Numbered from the stretch's first letter, positions 26,260 through 34,867 are shown. The stretch is 64,000 nt of DNA from Pseudoflavonifractor sp. 60 (GCF_009911645.1 NZ_QWKI01000041.1:36312-100311); one strand, 5' to 3'. Translations and numbers: made by a program. Notes: generated by a model from the letters alone, not told the origin.

Positions 26260-26389
26260 AAAAAGTCCTTTCCCGGACACAGCGGGGAAGGACTTTTGCA
26301 TGGTTCAGGCTGTTTCCCTGCCGTGTTCGCCGGCCTGGGACAGCACTTTGGCAAAGGGAACTCCGACAGCCCCTTATGTACGAAAAAGG

Positions 26390-26421
26390 CGGGGCCATGT
26401 GCGGAAATGCACATAGCCCCG
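26390..26421 (-). terminator. Hairpin with T-run in the leader of the XRE gene
   Basis: Minus strand: CGGGGCTATGTGC pairs with GCACATGGCCCCG, followed by CCTTTTTCG. It lies about 130 bases before the XRE start codon. A short frame MPCSPVLSGNYGAMCISAHG spans the stem, so a translated leader with attenuation is possible. Confidence 0.5.
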
Positions 26422-26805
26422 TAATTGCCTGACAGCACAGGAGAGCATGGCACTTCCTATGGCTGGCCCACCTATCCGCCCTTATCCGGCGTTGATGGAC
26501 TGCCATATGAGATACCTTTGCCCTAATGCATATCAGGCACGATATTTTTTGTGGATAGATTGTGAAACCTGTCCTTATGTGTCTATTCTATCGGGTGGTC
26601 TTCTGAAAGGACAGGCCAGACTATGGCACTTTTGGCGGCGCATAAGTTTAGGGAAATCGCCGTTATCCCGGCTTTCATACTCTGTATCCAGGCTTCCGGC
26701 GGACGCTCAGACAGATCATCAGGCGGAATTATGGACACGAGACGGTGACATATCATGGCACTTTCTATCCTGAAAAAATTTCTGGCAGAGTGTCCTTAAC
26801 CGCTC
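26422..26805. other. Gene-free leader/spacer region
   Basis: No supported gene. The 9-mer ATGGCACTT occurs three times (about 26449, 26624 and 26755), which may be chance. Several small stems are present. Promoters for the XRE leader transcript would be expected here, but none is clear. Confidence 0.35.
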
Positions 26806-26834
26806 AAAAAAAGCGCCCACCACATGGTGAGCGC
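26806..26834 (-). terminator. Rho-independent terminator of the SLOG gene
   Basis: Minus strand: GCGCTCACCA, CTG-like loop region, TGGTGGGCGC, then TTTTTTT. It starts 26 bases after the SLOG stop codon and isolates that gene from the XRE leader. Confidence 0.85.
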
Positions 26835-26859
26835 ATCAGGCGAAGCAGCATATTCGGTT

Positions 26860-27360
26860 TTATCTTTTCAGGTGATCCGGCACGATGATCTCTCCAACAG
26901 GGATTTCCCGCAGTTCTTTTTTCAGTGTATGGGTAAATCGGATGGTTCCCGCAGTACCGCCCTTTTCCCGACCATCGTAGACAGCGATCACCCGGTCGGA
27001 GTGTTCCACCATGTAGCGGTTGCGATGAGAGTAAACGCTGGGCTGATACTCCTCCCGGATGACAACAACATCTACACAAGCCTCCAGCATCTCATAGGTC
27101 CGCTTCTTTTGGCGCAGATTGTCAAGCCGTTTCTGGTAGGGGATCACGGCCACAAGCTCCAGCGCCGGATTTGACTTCCGCATTTCCAGCACGATTTCGG
27201 CAAAATACTGGTCTACTCCCTCGGCAAAACCGCTCATAAAGCGAGTAAAGCCGTCAGCGACCGCCTTCTCAATCTCCTTCCGTAGAGCCGCCTTTACGCG
27301 GTTGATCTCCTTTTGGGGCAAATCCCTATGTCCTGTGACACAACAAGTCTTTTTCTGCAT
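26860..27360 (-). CDS. SLOG-superfamily protein (DUF1273/YpsA-like)
   Basis: 166 residues of a Rossmann-like SLOG fold, related to YpsA and DprA-like nucleotide-binding proteins. The motifs are CCVTGHRDLPQ at the N-terminus, FMSGFAEGVDQYFAEIV, VAVIPYQKR, and near the end DRVIAVYDGREKGGTAGTIR, whose glycine-rich loop is the usual nucleotide site. SLOG proteins sense or process nucleotide-derived ligands, some of them in phage defence. It has its own promoter and terminator and is divergent from the XRE gene, so it is a stand-alone cargo or sensing gene of the ICE. The ligand is unknown. Confidence 0.85.
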   Translation of the reverse strand: MQKKTCCVTGHRDLPQKEINRVKAALRKEIEKAVADGFTRFMSGFAEGVDQYFAEIVLEMRKSNPALELVAVIPYQKRLDNLRQKKRTYEMLEACVDVVVIREEYQPSVYSHRNRYMVEHSDRVIAVYDGREKGGTAGTIRFTHTLKKELREIPVGEIIVPDHLKR

Positions 27361-27506
27361 CTGTCTTTCCTCCGTTTGATATTGATGGGCTGACCGGCTA
27401 CTGCTGTTTGGAGTGGCTCTGTTTCAACATACCCGGCCACAGCTCCAACGGTCAAGGATGTCGCAAGGCAACACGCATGAATAGGTATAACCTTTTATCA
27501 CTGTCA

Positions 27507-27535
27507 ATAATAGTAGATGTAATTTAGCAAGTCAA
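27507..27535 (-). promoter_or_regulatory. Promoter of the SLOG gene
   Basis: TTGACT, 17 bases, TATTAT on the minus strand, followed by a second TTGACA that could form an overlapping site. It lies about 150 bases before the SLOG start. Confidence 0.7.
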
Positions 27536-27608
27536 TGTTAATACCCTTTTTCAATTTGCGGATACAGTCATTTCATGAGGTACAATCTAATACAAGGCGG
27601 AGGTGAGG

Positions 27609-27926
27609 ATGATGTATGAAGATTTTCTCCCGGAACGGCTGGCAAAGCTAAGGATACAAAAAGGCGTATCAGCCCGTGATATGTCCCTGTCGCTGGGACA
27701 GGCAAACAACTATATCAACAACATCGAAAACAAGAAGTCCCTGCCCTCCATGCAGGCATTCTTCTATATCTGCGAGTACCTTGATGTGACGCCCCAGGAG
27801 TTTTTTGATGACGGGAACGCCCACCCGGAGGCGCTCCAGGCATTTATAGCGGAGGCCAAAAAGCTGGACTCCCAATCGTTGGAATACATCCTCGGCATCA
27901 TGAAAAAGCTGAATAATACAACATGA
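27609..27926 (+). CDS. XRE-family regulator, plus strand
   Basis: 105 residues: RLAKLRIQKGVSARDMSLSL, QANNYINNIENKKSLPSMQ, FFYICEYLDVTPQEFFDDG, a compact helix-turn-helix with a short C-terminal helix pair. GGAGG is six bases before the ATG at 27609; the GTG at 27603 overlaps that site and is unlikely. It is divergent from the SLOG gene with about 250 bases between, so it may repress both directions. Its stop codon lies in the left arm of a 20-base palindromic terminator. Confidence 0.88.
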   Translation: MMYEDFLPERLAKLRIQKGVSARDMSLSLGQANNYINNIENKKSLPSMQAFFYICEYLDVTPQEFFDDGNAHPEALQAFIAEAKKLDSQSLEYILGIMKKLNNTT

Positions 27927-27960
27927 AGCGGCCAAGCGACTGGCCGCTTCATGTTGTATT
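27915..27960. terminator. Twenty-base perfect inverted repeat over a stop codon
   Basis: Perfect arms from AATACAACATGAAGCGGCCA outward, with the six-base loop AGCGAC. The XRE stop codon lies in the left arm. The A/T-rich outer bases can serve as a weak U-tract in either direction. Confidence 0.75.
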
Positions 27961-28220
27961 GTACCCGATGATATTCAGGATATGTCCTGCTCCTATACTG
28001 GCGATAATCCAAGAAATGTCCAAGATGTAAGGTGGACACTATATCCTTGCCATATTTGAGTAATGGAAATATAATGTATTTTGCAAGGGAGCGATATAGC
28101 CTATATGACCTCGTAAGGAATCGGGCATTACATCTTGTGAACCTGAATGTATCACCAGTATTGCAGATGTGGCAATAATATGGATGACCTTAAAGAACAT
28201 AAAAAAGTGGGAAAAAAATA
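27961..28220. other. Gene-free spacer before the two-component operon
   Basis: A/T-rich, no credible frame or ribosome site. It has no clear promoter apart from the one placed just before the response regulator. Confidence 0.4.
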
Positions 28221-28256
28221 AATCTACACAATAGATTCACATTTCCCTGTTATAAT
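28221..28256 (+). promoter_or_regulatory. Promoter with operator of the two-component operon
   Basis: A consensus TATAAT at 28251 has no good -35. Instead the perfect inverted repeat AATCTA-CACAA-TAGATT (28221-28237) covers that position. This is the layout of an activator-dependent promoter, plausibly autoregulated by the response regulator. Confidence 0.55.
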
Positions 28257-28277
28257 CTATAGACGAGGAGGTGCGCC

Positions 28278-28949
28278 ATGAGCAAAATCTTAATTGTGGA
28301 GGACGATTTATCCATACAGGCATTGCTACACGACTTCATTGAGGAAGCAGGCCACAGCGTTGTATTAGCGTCTGACGGTGTTGAAGCACTTGCAAAGTAT
28401 TCCGAGCAGCCTTTCGATCTGATACTGCTTGACATTATGCTGCCCAAAATTGACGGTTATGGTGTATGCGAGGTTATCCGGCAAAAGTCAGATGTGCCTA
28501 TCATCATGCTTACCGCATTGGACGGAGAGGAAAATCAGATTAAGGGGTTGGATATGCAGGCGGACGATTATATCACAAAGCCTTTTTCCATGCCCGTCTT
28601 GCTGCGGAAAATTGCCGCCGTCCTGCGCCGATCTGCAAAACAGTCAGACGAACCGCACACAATCACATACAAAGACCTCACTTTGGATTTAGAGGGGTAC
28701 AGGGTATATACAAAGCAAGAAAATATCGACCTCACGCCCCGCGAGTTTGAGATATTGCGGGAGCTAATCATGCACCAAGGCCGGATTTTAACGCGGCAAA
28801 ATCTCTTACAAACTCTTTGGAAATATGAATTTTTCGGAGAAGAACGGATTATTGACACACACATCAAAAATCTGCGGAAAAAGCTCGGCACTGCTGACTA
28901 CATAGAAACAATCAGAGGGGTGGGATATAGAGTTGATAAGGAAGATTAG
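28278..28949 (+). CDS. OmpR/PhoB-family response regulator (VanR-like)
   Basis: 223 residues. Receiver domain with acidic pocket VEDD near residue 8, phosphoacceptor aspartate about residue 52 (LILLDIMLP), the switch threonine in IIMLTALDG and lysine about residue 101 (ITKPFS). The C-terminal winged helix includes DLTPREFEILRELIMHQGRI, then ERIIDTHIKNLRKKL and IRGVGYRV. GAGGAGG precedes the ATG. It overlaps the kinase gene by 17 bases. It resembles VanR and other lipid/cell-wall stress regulators, but no vanHAX genes are near, so a lipoprotein or envelope response is more likely. Confidence 0.93.
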   Translation: MSKILIVEDDLSIQALLHDFIEEAGHSVVLASDGVEALAKYSEQPFDLILLDIMLPKIDGYGVCEVIRQKSDVPIIMLTALDGEENQIKGLDMQADDYITKPFSMPVLLRKIAAVLRRSAKQSDEPHTITYKDLTLDLEGYRVYTKQENIDLTPREFEILRELIMHQGRILTRQNLLQTLWKYEFFGEERIIDTHIKNLRKKLGTADYIETIRGVGYRVDKED

Positions 28950-30297
28950 AAATAGCCTGCCTGCAAAAGTTTTTTTGATGACTGCCGTCCTAATGGCAGC
29001 CTGCTGTTCTATAACATATTTCTGCATAACCCAATTTGCTCCATACATATATACGCATGATTTTTCTACGATAGATGAGGAACTGCCTTATTTCGTTGAG
29101 GACATTTCCCATTTTACAAAAGAGGAAGCATTATTTGTCATAGAGGATTATTGTAATCAGATTGTTGAAAAAAATGATGATGAATTTGTTTTCCACCTTT
29201 TTCAAAGCAACAGCGAAGAACTCAAGCAGTTTAGCAAAAATGATACATCACAATGGTGTCGACTAACTTTTTCGGACAGCATAGATGAGTACGTAGTATT
29301 CTTTTCTAAAAACACAGAAAAAGAAAGTCAGGTGGTGGAGGCACTTCAAAAAGCAATTCCTGTTTTGAGCGTTGTGATTATTGTTGTTTCCATCATCGCA
29401 GCTTTTTTCTATACCATTTACATGACAACACCCATTAAAAAAATCAGTAGAATATCAAAACAAATGGCAGCATTGGATTTCAACGGCCTATGTACTGTCC
29501 GGCGCACAGACGAAATAGGTGTTCTCGCTGACAGCTTAAATGACCTGTCGAGAAAACTATCGTCCGCCTTGTCGGAGCTACAGAGTGCAAATCAGAAGCT
29601 GCAAGCTGATATTGATATGGAGCGACAGCTTGAACGCCAGCGGGTAGAGTTTTTTTCGGCGGCTTCCCACGAACTAAAAACACCTATTACTATTATCAAA
29701 GGCCAGCTACAAGGTATGCTCTATCAGGTGGGACGCTATAAGGACAGGGAAACCTATCTTGCACAATCTCTGGAAGTTACGGATAACTTAGAGAAAATGG
29801 TGCAGGAGCTTTTGACAATATCACGGTTGGACACGCCGGGGTATGCGTTCAATCCCTCGCACATTCACTTTGACAAACTGATCAAAGACCGTCTGGCAGC
29901 AAATGAAGATTTGTTTATGCAACATGAATTGACGGTTGAAAAAGACATATCCTCGGAGGTCAGCATTTCAGGCGATTTGCAGCTTCTTCAAAAGGTGGTG
30001 GACAACCTTTTGGGGAACGCCGCCGCATACTCTCCAGCGGGGGAACGAATAACGGTTAAAGTATGGTGGGCCGATGAAAAAGCGCATTTGACGATTGAGA
30101 ATACAGGGGTACATATCCCTGACGAGGACATTCCAAAATTGTTTGAGGCGTTTTATCGAGTCGATCAGTCAAGAAATCGGCAGACGGGCGGCACAGGCTT
30201 GGGCTTATACATCGTCAAAACAATTCTTGATTTGCATGGGGCGGCAATCAAAATCGAAAACACAGCGCAGGGTGTGATGGTGTCGGTACAATTTTAG
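28933..30297 (+). CDS. Sensor histidine kinase partner
   Basis: 454 residues. Two membrane helices (about 12-35 and 143-165) flank a 105-residue extracytoplasmic sensor region. A HAMP linker follows, then the phosphoacceptor histidine in FFSAASHELKTPITI (about 246), an N-box DNLLGNAAAYSP and a G-box TGGTGLGLYIVK. The start is a TTG inside the end of the response regulator gene with GAGGGG about 12 bases upstream; no better start exists before the first membrane helix. It would phosphorylate the regulator encoded just upstream. The sensed signal is unknown; the adjacent lipoprotein may be part of it. Confidence 0.93.
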   Translation: MIRKIRNSLPAKVFLMTAVLMAACCSITYFCITQFAPYIYTHDFSTIDEELPYFVEDISHFTKEEALFVIEDYCNQIVEKNDDEFVFHLFQSNSEELKQFSKNDTSQWCRLTFSDSIDEYVVFFSKNTEKESQVVEALQKAIPVLSVVIIVVSIIAAFFYTIYMTTPIKKISRISKQMAALDFNGLCTVRRTDEIGVLADSLNDLSRKLSSALSELQSANQKLQADIDMERQLERQRVEFFSAASHELKTPITIIKGQLQGMLYQVGRYKDRETYLAQSLEVTDNLEKMVQELLTISRLDTPGYAFNPSHIHFDKLIKDRLAANEDLFMQHELTVEKDISSEVSISGDLQLLQKVVDNLLGNAAAYSPAGERITVKVWWADEKAHLTIENTGVHIPDEDIPKLFEAFYRVDQSRNRQTGGTGLGLYIVKTILDLHGAAIKIENTAQGVMVSVQF

Positions 30298-30447
30298 AAA
30301 TATCCGATTCCAAAGGGCGGTGAGCGAAAGGCTTGCCGTCCTTTCTCTATCTCCACATAAAAAACATATTCAATACAAACTCAATTCAAGCTGGGCAGGT
30401 ATGATAAAGCTGTACCCGGAAAGGGTAACAGAAAGGAGCATTTGACA

Positions 30448-31797
30448 ATGAAAAAATACCTATCACTCGTTCTCGCCGCTCTGCTAATCATGGGTGTGTT
30501 GGCAGGCTGTGGAGAACAGGGAAACACCCCTGCCCCAGACAATTCCAGCACACCCATTCGCACACAGGCAACGCTCCCGGCTGACGGTTCATTTACCAGC
30601 GAGGAATACGAAAAGTTGCTGGCCCTCCGATTTGAAGGTTACGAGGAAATGACCGTAGCCGAGTTTCGGGACAAGGTCGGGGCTGTGACAGACACAAAAG
30701 AATACACTGATTTGTTTGAGCAGCTTCCCAAAGACACCGCCTTGCAGGAGTTGAAAGACACCGATGAAGATGCCGAGTTTCTGTTTTATATCCTGCCGCT
30801 GGCTGGCGACGATTGGAAAACACGAAGTTACAACGGAGAAGTAACATCCTCTTATACAGGGGATAAAGCGCGGCTGGAATATTCTTTCACCCTGACAATC
30901 CTGAACCCTGACGCGCTTTGGATCAAGGATTACAATGATACTCGTCTGGGCATCATGGGCGTTATGCAGGATACGCTTCGGAACAAAACAAAAGACGAAC
31001 TCCGAGACGAGGCCGCTATCAGGGCGGATGTTCAATTCCAGATAGACCATCTGCTTCAGAATATCAATCAGACAGCGGAACTCAGTGCCGCCATTGAATT
31101 TGCGTATTTCCCTCTGCCCGCGGCTGGAGAGAAACCGCAAGTTTCAGGAGCAAACGGGAACAGCAATCAGGAAACCCGGCGAGCCGAGCATGGTACAAAA
31201 GAGGACTATCAATCCCTGCTGGCTTTGAAAACGCCAGACTATGCCAGCATGAGCGTTGCAGATTTTAACGCAAAGCTGCTGGCATGGGCTGACGAGGATT
31301 TTAGCCGAATGGAACGCATTGACGCTGATATGCTGTTCAATGATTTTCAAGTAAGTTTGAGCGAAGAAGAACTTGTGTTTATTCGGCTGACGGTGTTCCT
31401 TTCGGGAACTGAAAACGGCGAGTTTGTGCAAAGCAGTTACACAAGCGACCCTGTGGCAGACCCCGTATATCAAGAGAGCTTGCCGCAAAAAGCGGATAAG
31501 TCCAACGAAAAGGCCCCTATGTGGTGTGACTTTGGCTATCGCTTCTCGTACCACATAGCAAATGAAGAAACGCTGACGGTTGGAGAGCGAGATTGTTGTA
31601 TTGGCGGCATGATTACCGCCGTAGAGAAGTTTTGGAATGACACAACGCTTGACGATCTGCTCACCATGACGAAAAGCAACATGATCTCCCGCCTTAATTC
31701 TTTGGCTGCTGAATATAGCACCGACAACATTGTGATTACCATAAGTGCAGAGCAAGTCCATTTCGACCATACGGAGGAACGACCCGAACTGCCGTAA
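30448..31797 (+). CDS. Lipoprotein with an internal duplication
   Basis: 449 residues. Signal peptide with lipobox (KKYLSLVLAALLIMG then VLAGC), so it is exported and lipid-anchored. Two related halves follow: EEYEKLLALRFEGYEEMTVA with EFRDKVGAV near residue 50, and KEDYQSLLALKTPDYASMSV with DFNAKLLAW near 255, each about 180 residues. A TTG two codons upstream is an alternative start. It lies 150 bases after the kinase gene on the same strand, behind tandem CAATAC/CAATTC-like sequences that may be regulator sites. It probably acts as an output or co-sensor of the two-component system; no enzyme motif is seen. Confidence 0.8.
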   Translation: MKKYLSLVLAALLIMGVLAGCGEQGNTPAPDNSSTPIRTQATLPADGSFTSEEYEKLLALRFEGYEEMTVAEFRDKVGAVTDTKEYTDLFEQLPKDTALQELKDTDEDAEFLFYILPLAGDDWKTRSYNGEVTSSYTGDKARLEYSFTLTILNPDALWIKDYNDTRLGIMGVMQDTLRNKTKDELRDEAAIRADVQFQIDHLLQNINQTAELSAAIEFAYFPLPAAGEKPQVSGANGNSNQETRRAEHGTKEDYQSLLALKTPDYASMSVADFNAKLLAWADEDFSRMERIDADMLFNDFQVSLSEEELVFIRLTVFLSGTENGEFVQSSYTSDPVADPVYQESLPQKADKSNEKAPMWCDFGYRFSYHIANEETLTVGERDCCIGGMITAVEKFWNDTTLDDLLTMTKSNMISRLNSLAAEYSTDNIVITISAEQVHFDHTEERPELP

Positions 31798-31827
31798 CAT
31801 TCTCTGAAAAAATAAGTTCCGATGACT

Positions 31828-31864
31828 CCTGCCGCACGATTGTAAAAAACTTTCGTGCGGCAGG
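31828..31864 (+). terminator. Hairpin after the lipoprotein gene
   Basis: Twelve-base perfect arms CCTGCCGCACGA and TCGTGCGGCAGG around 13 bases, 30 bases after the stop codon. No T-run follows. Confidence 0.65.
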
Positions 31865-32025
31865 TCTATCAAAAGATTGCTAAATATGGCACTATAATTT
31901 TGTGTGTCACCAGATTCATTTTGCACAGTCGAAGTCTACCGTTTTGCCAAAGCAGTAGGAGGTGATGACATGGGAAATTAGCTGTTCTTGACATATCGGA
32001 ATCTGGCAGACAAATTGGAGAGAAA

Positions 32026-32481
32026 TTGTTCGCTCTGTTAGATATTAGCCAGCAACAGGAACTGATGCAGTATGTTCTCGCACAGAAGCAAGGCGGCAAT
32101 CCTGATACATCTCTGCGCAGTATTTCTTCGCAGGTCATCCCGACTACTTCTATTGTCAAATTAACAGAAATCCAAGCGGAGAATTTGTACTTCTGCTTAG
32201 AAAACCGATTGGTATATATCTGCGAGACTGAGATCATGCTGACAGTGAAAGAGTTCGACATCTTCGCTTTACTCATCATGAATCCTCGCCGCGTACTCAC
32301 CTATGAGATGATAATAGACCTCGTGTGGCACGAAAATCTTGACTACTACTCCCACAGGGCAATCAACAATCATGTCAGCAACCTCCGGCACAAGCTCAAA
32401 GTCACACCCGAAACGCCGGACTATATTAGGAGCGTTCACAGCATCGGTTACAAATTCAATCCGAATATTGAGCTTCTTTGA
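32026..32481 (+). CDS. Winged-helix DNA-binding protein without receiver domain
   Basis: 151 residues. Only the C-terminal half is recognisable, an OmpR-type winged helix: ICETEIMLTVKEFDIFALLI, RVLTYEMIIDLVWHEN, HRAINNHVSNLRHKLKV, YIRSVHSIGYKF. The N-terminal 60 residues contain no aspartate pocket. A TTG start with GGAGAG upstream is used; the frame before it is closed by a stop soon after a possible ATG at about 31970. It may be a truncated response regulator or one of the stand-alone winged-helix regulators frequent in clostridial elements. Confidence 0.65.
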   Translation: MFALLDISQQQELMQYVLAQKQGGNPDTSLRSISSQVIPTTSIVKLTEIQAENLYFCLENRLVYICETEIMLTVKEFDIFALLIMNPRRVLTYEMIIDLVWHENLDYYSHRAINNHVSNLRHKLKVTPETPDYIRSVHSIGYKFNPNIELL

Positions 32482-32644
32482 AGCCCTGGTCGCATATTGC
32501 GGCCGGGGCTTTTCTCTCGGCAAAAAGCAGGATTTTTCTTGGAGTGTTCCCGGACTATCCTCGAAAGAAGCTGAAGAACTGTCCGTTATAGTTTTCTCAG
32601 ATAGAGGAGAAGGACAGGCGCATCGGACAGATGCCGTCCAGAAT

Positions 32645-33118
32645 ATGGAGAACACCGACATGACAGTTTTTTCAAATCTATGTTCAGATACCAGCCGTCA
32701 AGATAATACTACGGCTTTCCCGTCAATGATAGAATGGGCAACCGCCACGAATAAGGCCATCGCCCCGATGGAATTTCCAGATGCCCTCCATTACCTGATG
32801 AAGGATCAGAAGATGACAGTGGAGCATCTGGAGGAAACCTCGCTGATCTCGACCCGCACCATCATCCGTCTGAGCAACGACCCAGACTATGGTGTGACGA
32901 GGGAACACATCGTGGCGTTATCGGTCGGCCTGACACTCCCGCCAATCATCAGCATGGAACTGTTGCGGAAAGCGGGACTTGTGATGAAGAACACTATGCG
33001 CCACAATACATACTGCATGGTCCTATGTGAGATGTATTCGTGCAAGATTGAAGCTGTGAACCAATTCCTCGTTTCTCTCAACATACCGCCGCTCACAAGG
33101 CTGGGGGCGAAGATGTAA
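32645..33118 (+). CDS. HTH regulator-like protein near oriT
   Basis: About 157 residues from the proposed ATG. The recognisable part is ALHYLMKDQKMTVEHLEETS, ISTRTIIRLSNDPDYGVTRE and HIVALSVGLTLPPIISMELL, an XRE-like DNA-binding domain of the type found C-terminal to larger element regulators, ending VNQFLVSLNIPPLTRLG. The frame is open much further upstream (to 32339) but overlaps the winged-helix gene and loses any family pattern, so the start is uncertain. An N-terminal partner domain may have been lost. It ends 20 bases before oriT-like module C and could regulate transfer. Confidence 0.55.
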   Translation: MENTDMTVFSNLCSDTSRQDNTTAFPSMIEWATATNKAIAPMEFPDALHYLMKDQKMTVEHLEETSLISTRTIIRLSNDPDYGVTREHIVALSVGLTLPPIISMELLRKAGLVMKNTMRHNTYCMVLCEMYSCKIEAVNQFLVSLNIPPLTRLGAKM

Positions 33119-33150
33119 CGGGAGGGGATTTTACGGGGGTGCGCTACTTG

Positions 33151-33260
33151 GCGAGCAGTGCATTTGTTCCCACAAATGCTCAAAATGGACTTCCAGCGTG
33201 ACCGCTGGAAGTCCATTTTTGCTCGTTGGGGCCGTACCCCAAACCCCGTGAACAGCCCCG
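33151..33260 (+). other. oriT-like module C beside the ICE relaxase
   Basis: GAGCAGTGC; inverted repeat GCATTTGT/ACAAATGC around TCCC; CTCAAAA; a perfect 17-base hairpin (33183-33199 with 33203-33219 approximately) with loop GTGA-like; TTTTTGCTCG; inverted repeat TTGGGG/CCCCAA. It lies about 170 bases beyond the 3' end of the relaxase gene and is the likely origin of transfer of this ICE. A nick near the CTCAAAA-hairpin side is guessed from general oriT layout. Confidence 0.75.
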
Positions 33261-33427
33261 TAGCCGGGGCTGGCTGCGCGTTCGGTTCCCGAACGCTGTT
33301 GTCCCTGCTTTGCAGGGACAGGCGGGGCTTGCGCCCCGCGTGGAGCCGGAAACGACCGCCTCGGTGTTTCCGGGAAAAAGAAAAAAGCGGGGCTGGCCTA
33401 CATTCCTGTAAGCCAGCCCCGCCAAGA
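33261..33427. repeat. Hairpin-rich spacer between oriT and relaxase
   Basis: Several short perfect stems occur in a row, such as GTCCCTGC/GCAGGGAC and GCGGGGC/GCCCCGC, ending with GGGGCTGGC near the relaxase stop, which pairs with GCCAGCCCC just before it. These may stop transcription into oriT or be relaxosome sites. Confidence 0.5.
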
Positions 33428-34843
33428 TCATCTGTGCGGATCGGTGCGCTGTTCCTCCTTGCGCCGCTCCTCCATAGCCGCCTGTTCCTTCTCCTTTTCC
33501 AGAAGGACAGCCACCACTTTCTGCGCCACAAGGTACTCCTGCATCTCCGTCCTTGCCTTTCGGTACGCCGGGTACGCAGCCCGTTTCTGTTCCAGAAGCT
33601 GGGCATACTCGGCGTTCAATTCCTTGACACGGGGGAGCTTTTTCAAGCCGAGCTGTTCAAAAGCCTCCTTCGCCGCCTTGTGGAGCGTGATAGCCTCCCG
33701 ATGCCCCTCAAGGAATTTTTTACTGTACCCTGCCTTGCGGTAGGCCACATAGACCTCCCTGGTCCTGGAGTAGTTGATGATGTGTTTTTTCAATGCGGCG
33801 ATCTCCTGCATCCGCTGTTCTGCCGCCTTGATGGAGTCTCCCAGACCGTTAAATTGGGTAACTGCCGCATCCGCCCTCGCCGTCAGTTCGTCAAAGCTGT
33901 CTATCTCGTTCTCCTGCAAAAAGCACATGACCTGTGCCATCTGTTTCAGGTTAAAGAGGGTCGCCCACCGCTGGTATCCGGCGCCTTTCCCCTCGTTCAG
34001 CTTCGCCTGAATATCAATGAGAAGGGAAAACTTCTTGTCGTGGACTTGCTGGCTTTTCCCCGCAGACCGCTCCCTGCGTTTCCCGGCAATAGCCTCTTTC
34101 AGGTCATCGACCGTGTAGCCATCGCCCAGCGAACTGAACCGGGCAAAACGCTCCTGCCCTCTGCATCGGACAGAAGGCCGCTTGCCCGGTTTGTACTCGC
34201 ACCCGGCCTCCACCAGGAAGGAGATCAGTTCCTCGAAGTCCTTCGGCTTTCTCTGCATAGCCGCGTCAATGGCTGCCCGCAGATCGTCACGGTTGGAAGT
34301 CCGCTTGGGATACTCGGTGCGTTTTTTCCGTTCCCGGTATGGACGCGGCTCTATGACAGAAAGCCCATGCTCCAGACACAATCGGTCGCTTACCCTTTGG
34401 AGCGCCAGCCCGGACAGAAAGAAATTCCTGAACTTCCGGGTACAATCCAGGGCGGTCGAATTGAAGATGATGTGATTGTGGATATGCGCCCGGTCGGTGT
34501 GGGTGGCAACGATGAAAGCGTGTTTCCCCTTGGTGAAGCGCATCCCCAGCTCATAGCCGATACGGTTGGCCTCCTCCGGCGTGACCTCGCCCGGTTTGAA
34601 AGACTGGCGTATCTGGTAGGCGATGACATCATGCTCATGGCGGCGGCCCGTTATTTGCTCATACTGCCGCTTCGACAGAAGGAACTGCTCGTCCGCTGTC
34701 CGGGCGTCGCACTCATAGCTGGAGATATATTTGCCACCCTCGGTCTTTTTCTCATTCTCCGCGTAGTCTGTCCTGTCCGCCAGCGTCTGAGCGATAGTCT
34801 TGCCTTTGTTGATATGGAGCGCGATCAGCCGTGTCGCCGCCAT
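33428..34843 (-). CDS. Relaxase/mobilization nuclease (VirD2-like, MobP type)
   Basis: 471 residues. It should nick oriT, bind covalently to the 5' end and be exported with the strand. The catalytic tyrosine is probably in LADRTDYAENEKK (about residue 27), and the metal-binding histidines are in VATHTDRAHIHNHIIFN (about 113-129). The C-terminal half is a long charged coiled coil typical of Tn1549-family relaxases. The ATG follows GAGGGAGG. It is last in a long minus-strand operon including MobC and the CHC2 protein, and module C lies just beyond its stop. Confidence 0.93.
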   Translation of the reverse strand: MAATRLIALHINKGKTIAQTLADRTDYAENEKKTEGGKYISSYECDARTADEQFLLSKRQYEQITGRRHEHDVIAYQIRQSFKPGEVTPEEANRIGYELGMRFTKGKHAFIVATHTDRAHIHNHIIFNSTALDCTRKFRNFFLSGLALQRVSDRLCLEHGLSVIEPRPYRERKKRTEYPKRTSNRDDLRAAIDAAMQRKPKDFEELISFLVEAGCEYKPGKRPSVRCRGQERFARFSSLGDGYTVDDLKEAIAGKRRERSAGKSQQVHDKKFSLLIDIQAKLNEGKGAGYQRWATLFNLKQMAQVMCFLQENEIDSFDELTARADAAVTQFNGLGDSIKAAEQRMQEIAALKKHIINYSRTREVYVAYRKAGYSKKFLEGHREAITLHKAAKEAFEQLGLKKLPRVKELNAEYAQLLEQKRAAYPAYRKARTEMQEYLVAQKVVAVLLEKEKEQAAMEERRKEEQRTDPHR

Positions 34844-34867
34844 AGCCCACCTCCCTCGTTCAAAAAC

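Noticed and set aside
28278..30297. Vancomycin resistance locus
   Set aside because: The regulator and kinase are VanR/VanS-like in layout, but no vanH, ligase, vanX or vanY genes are present.
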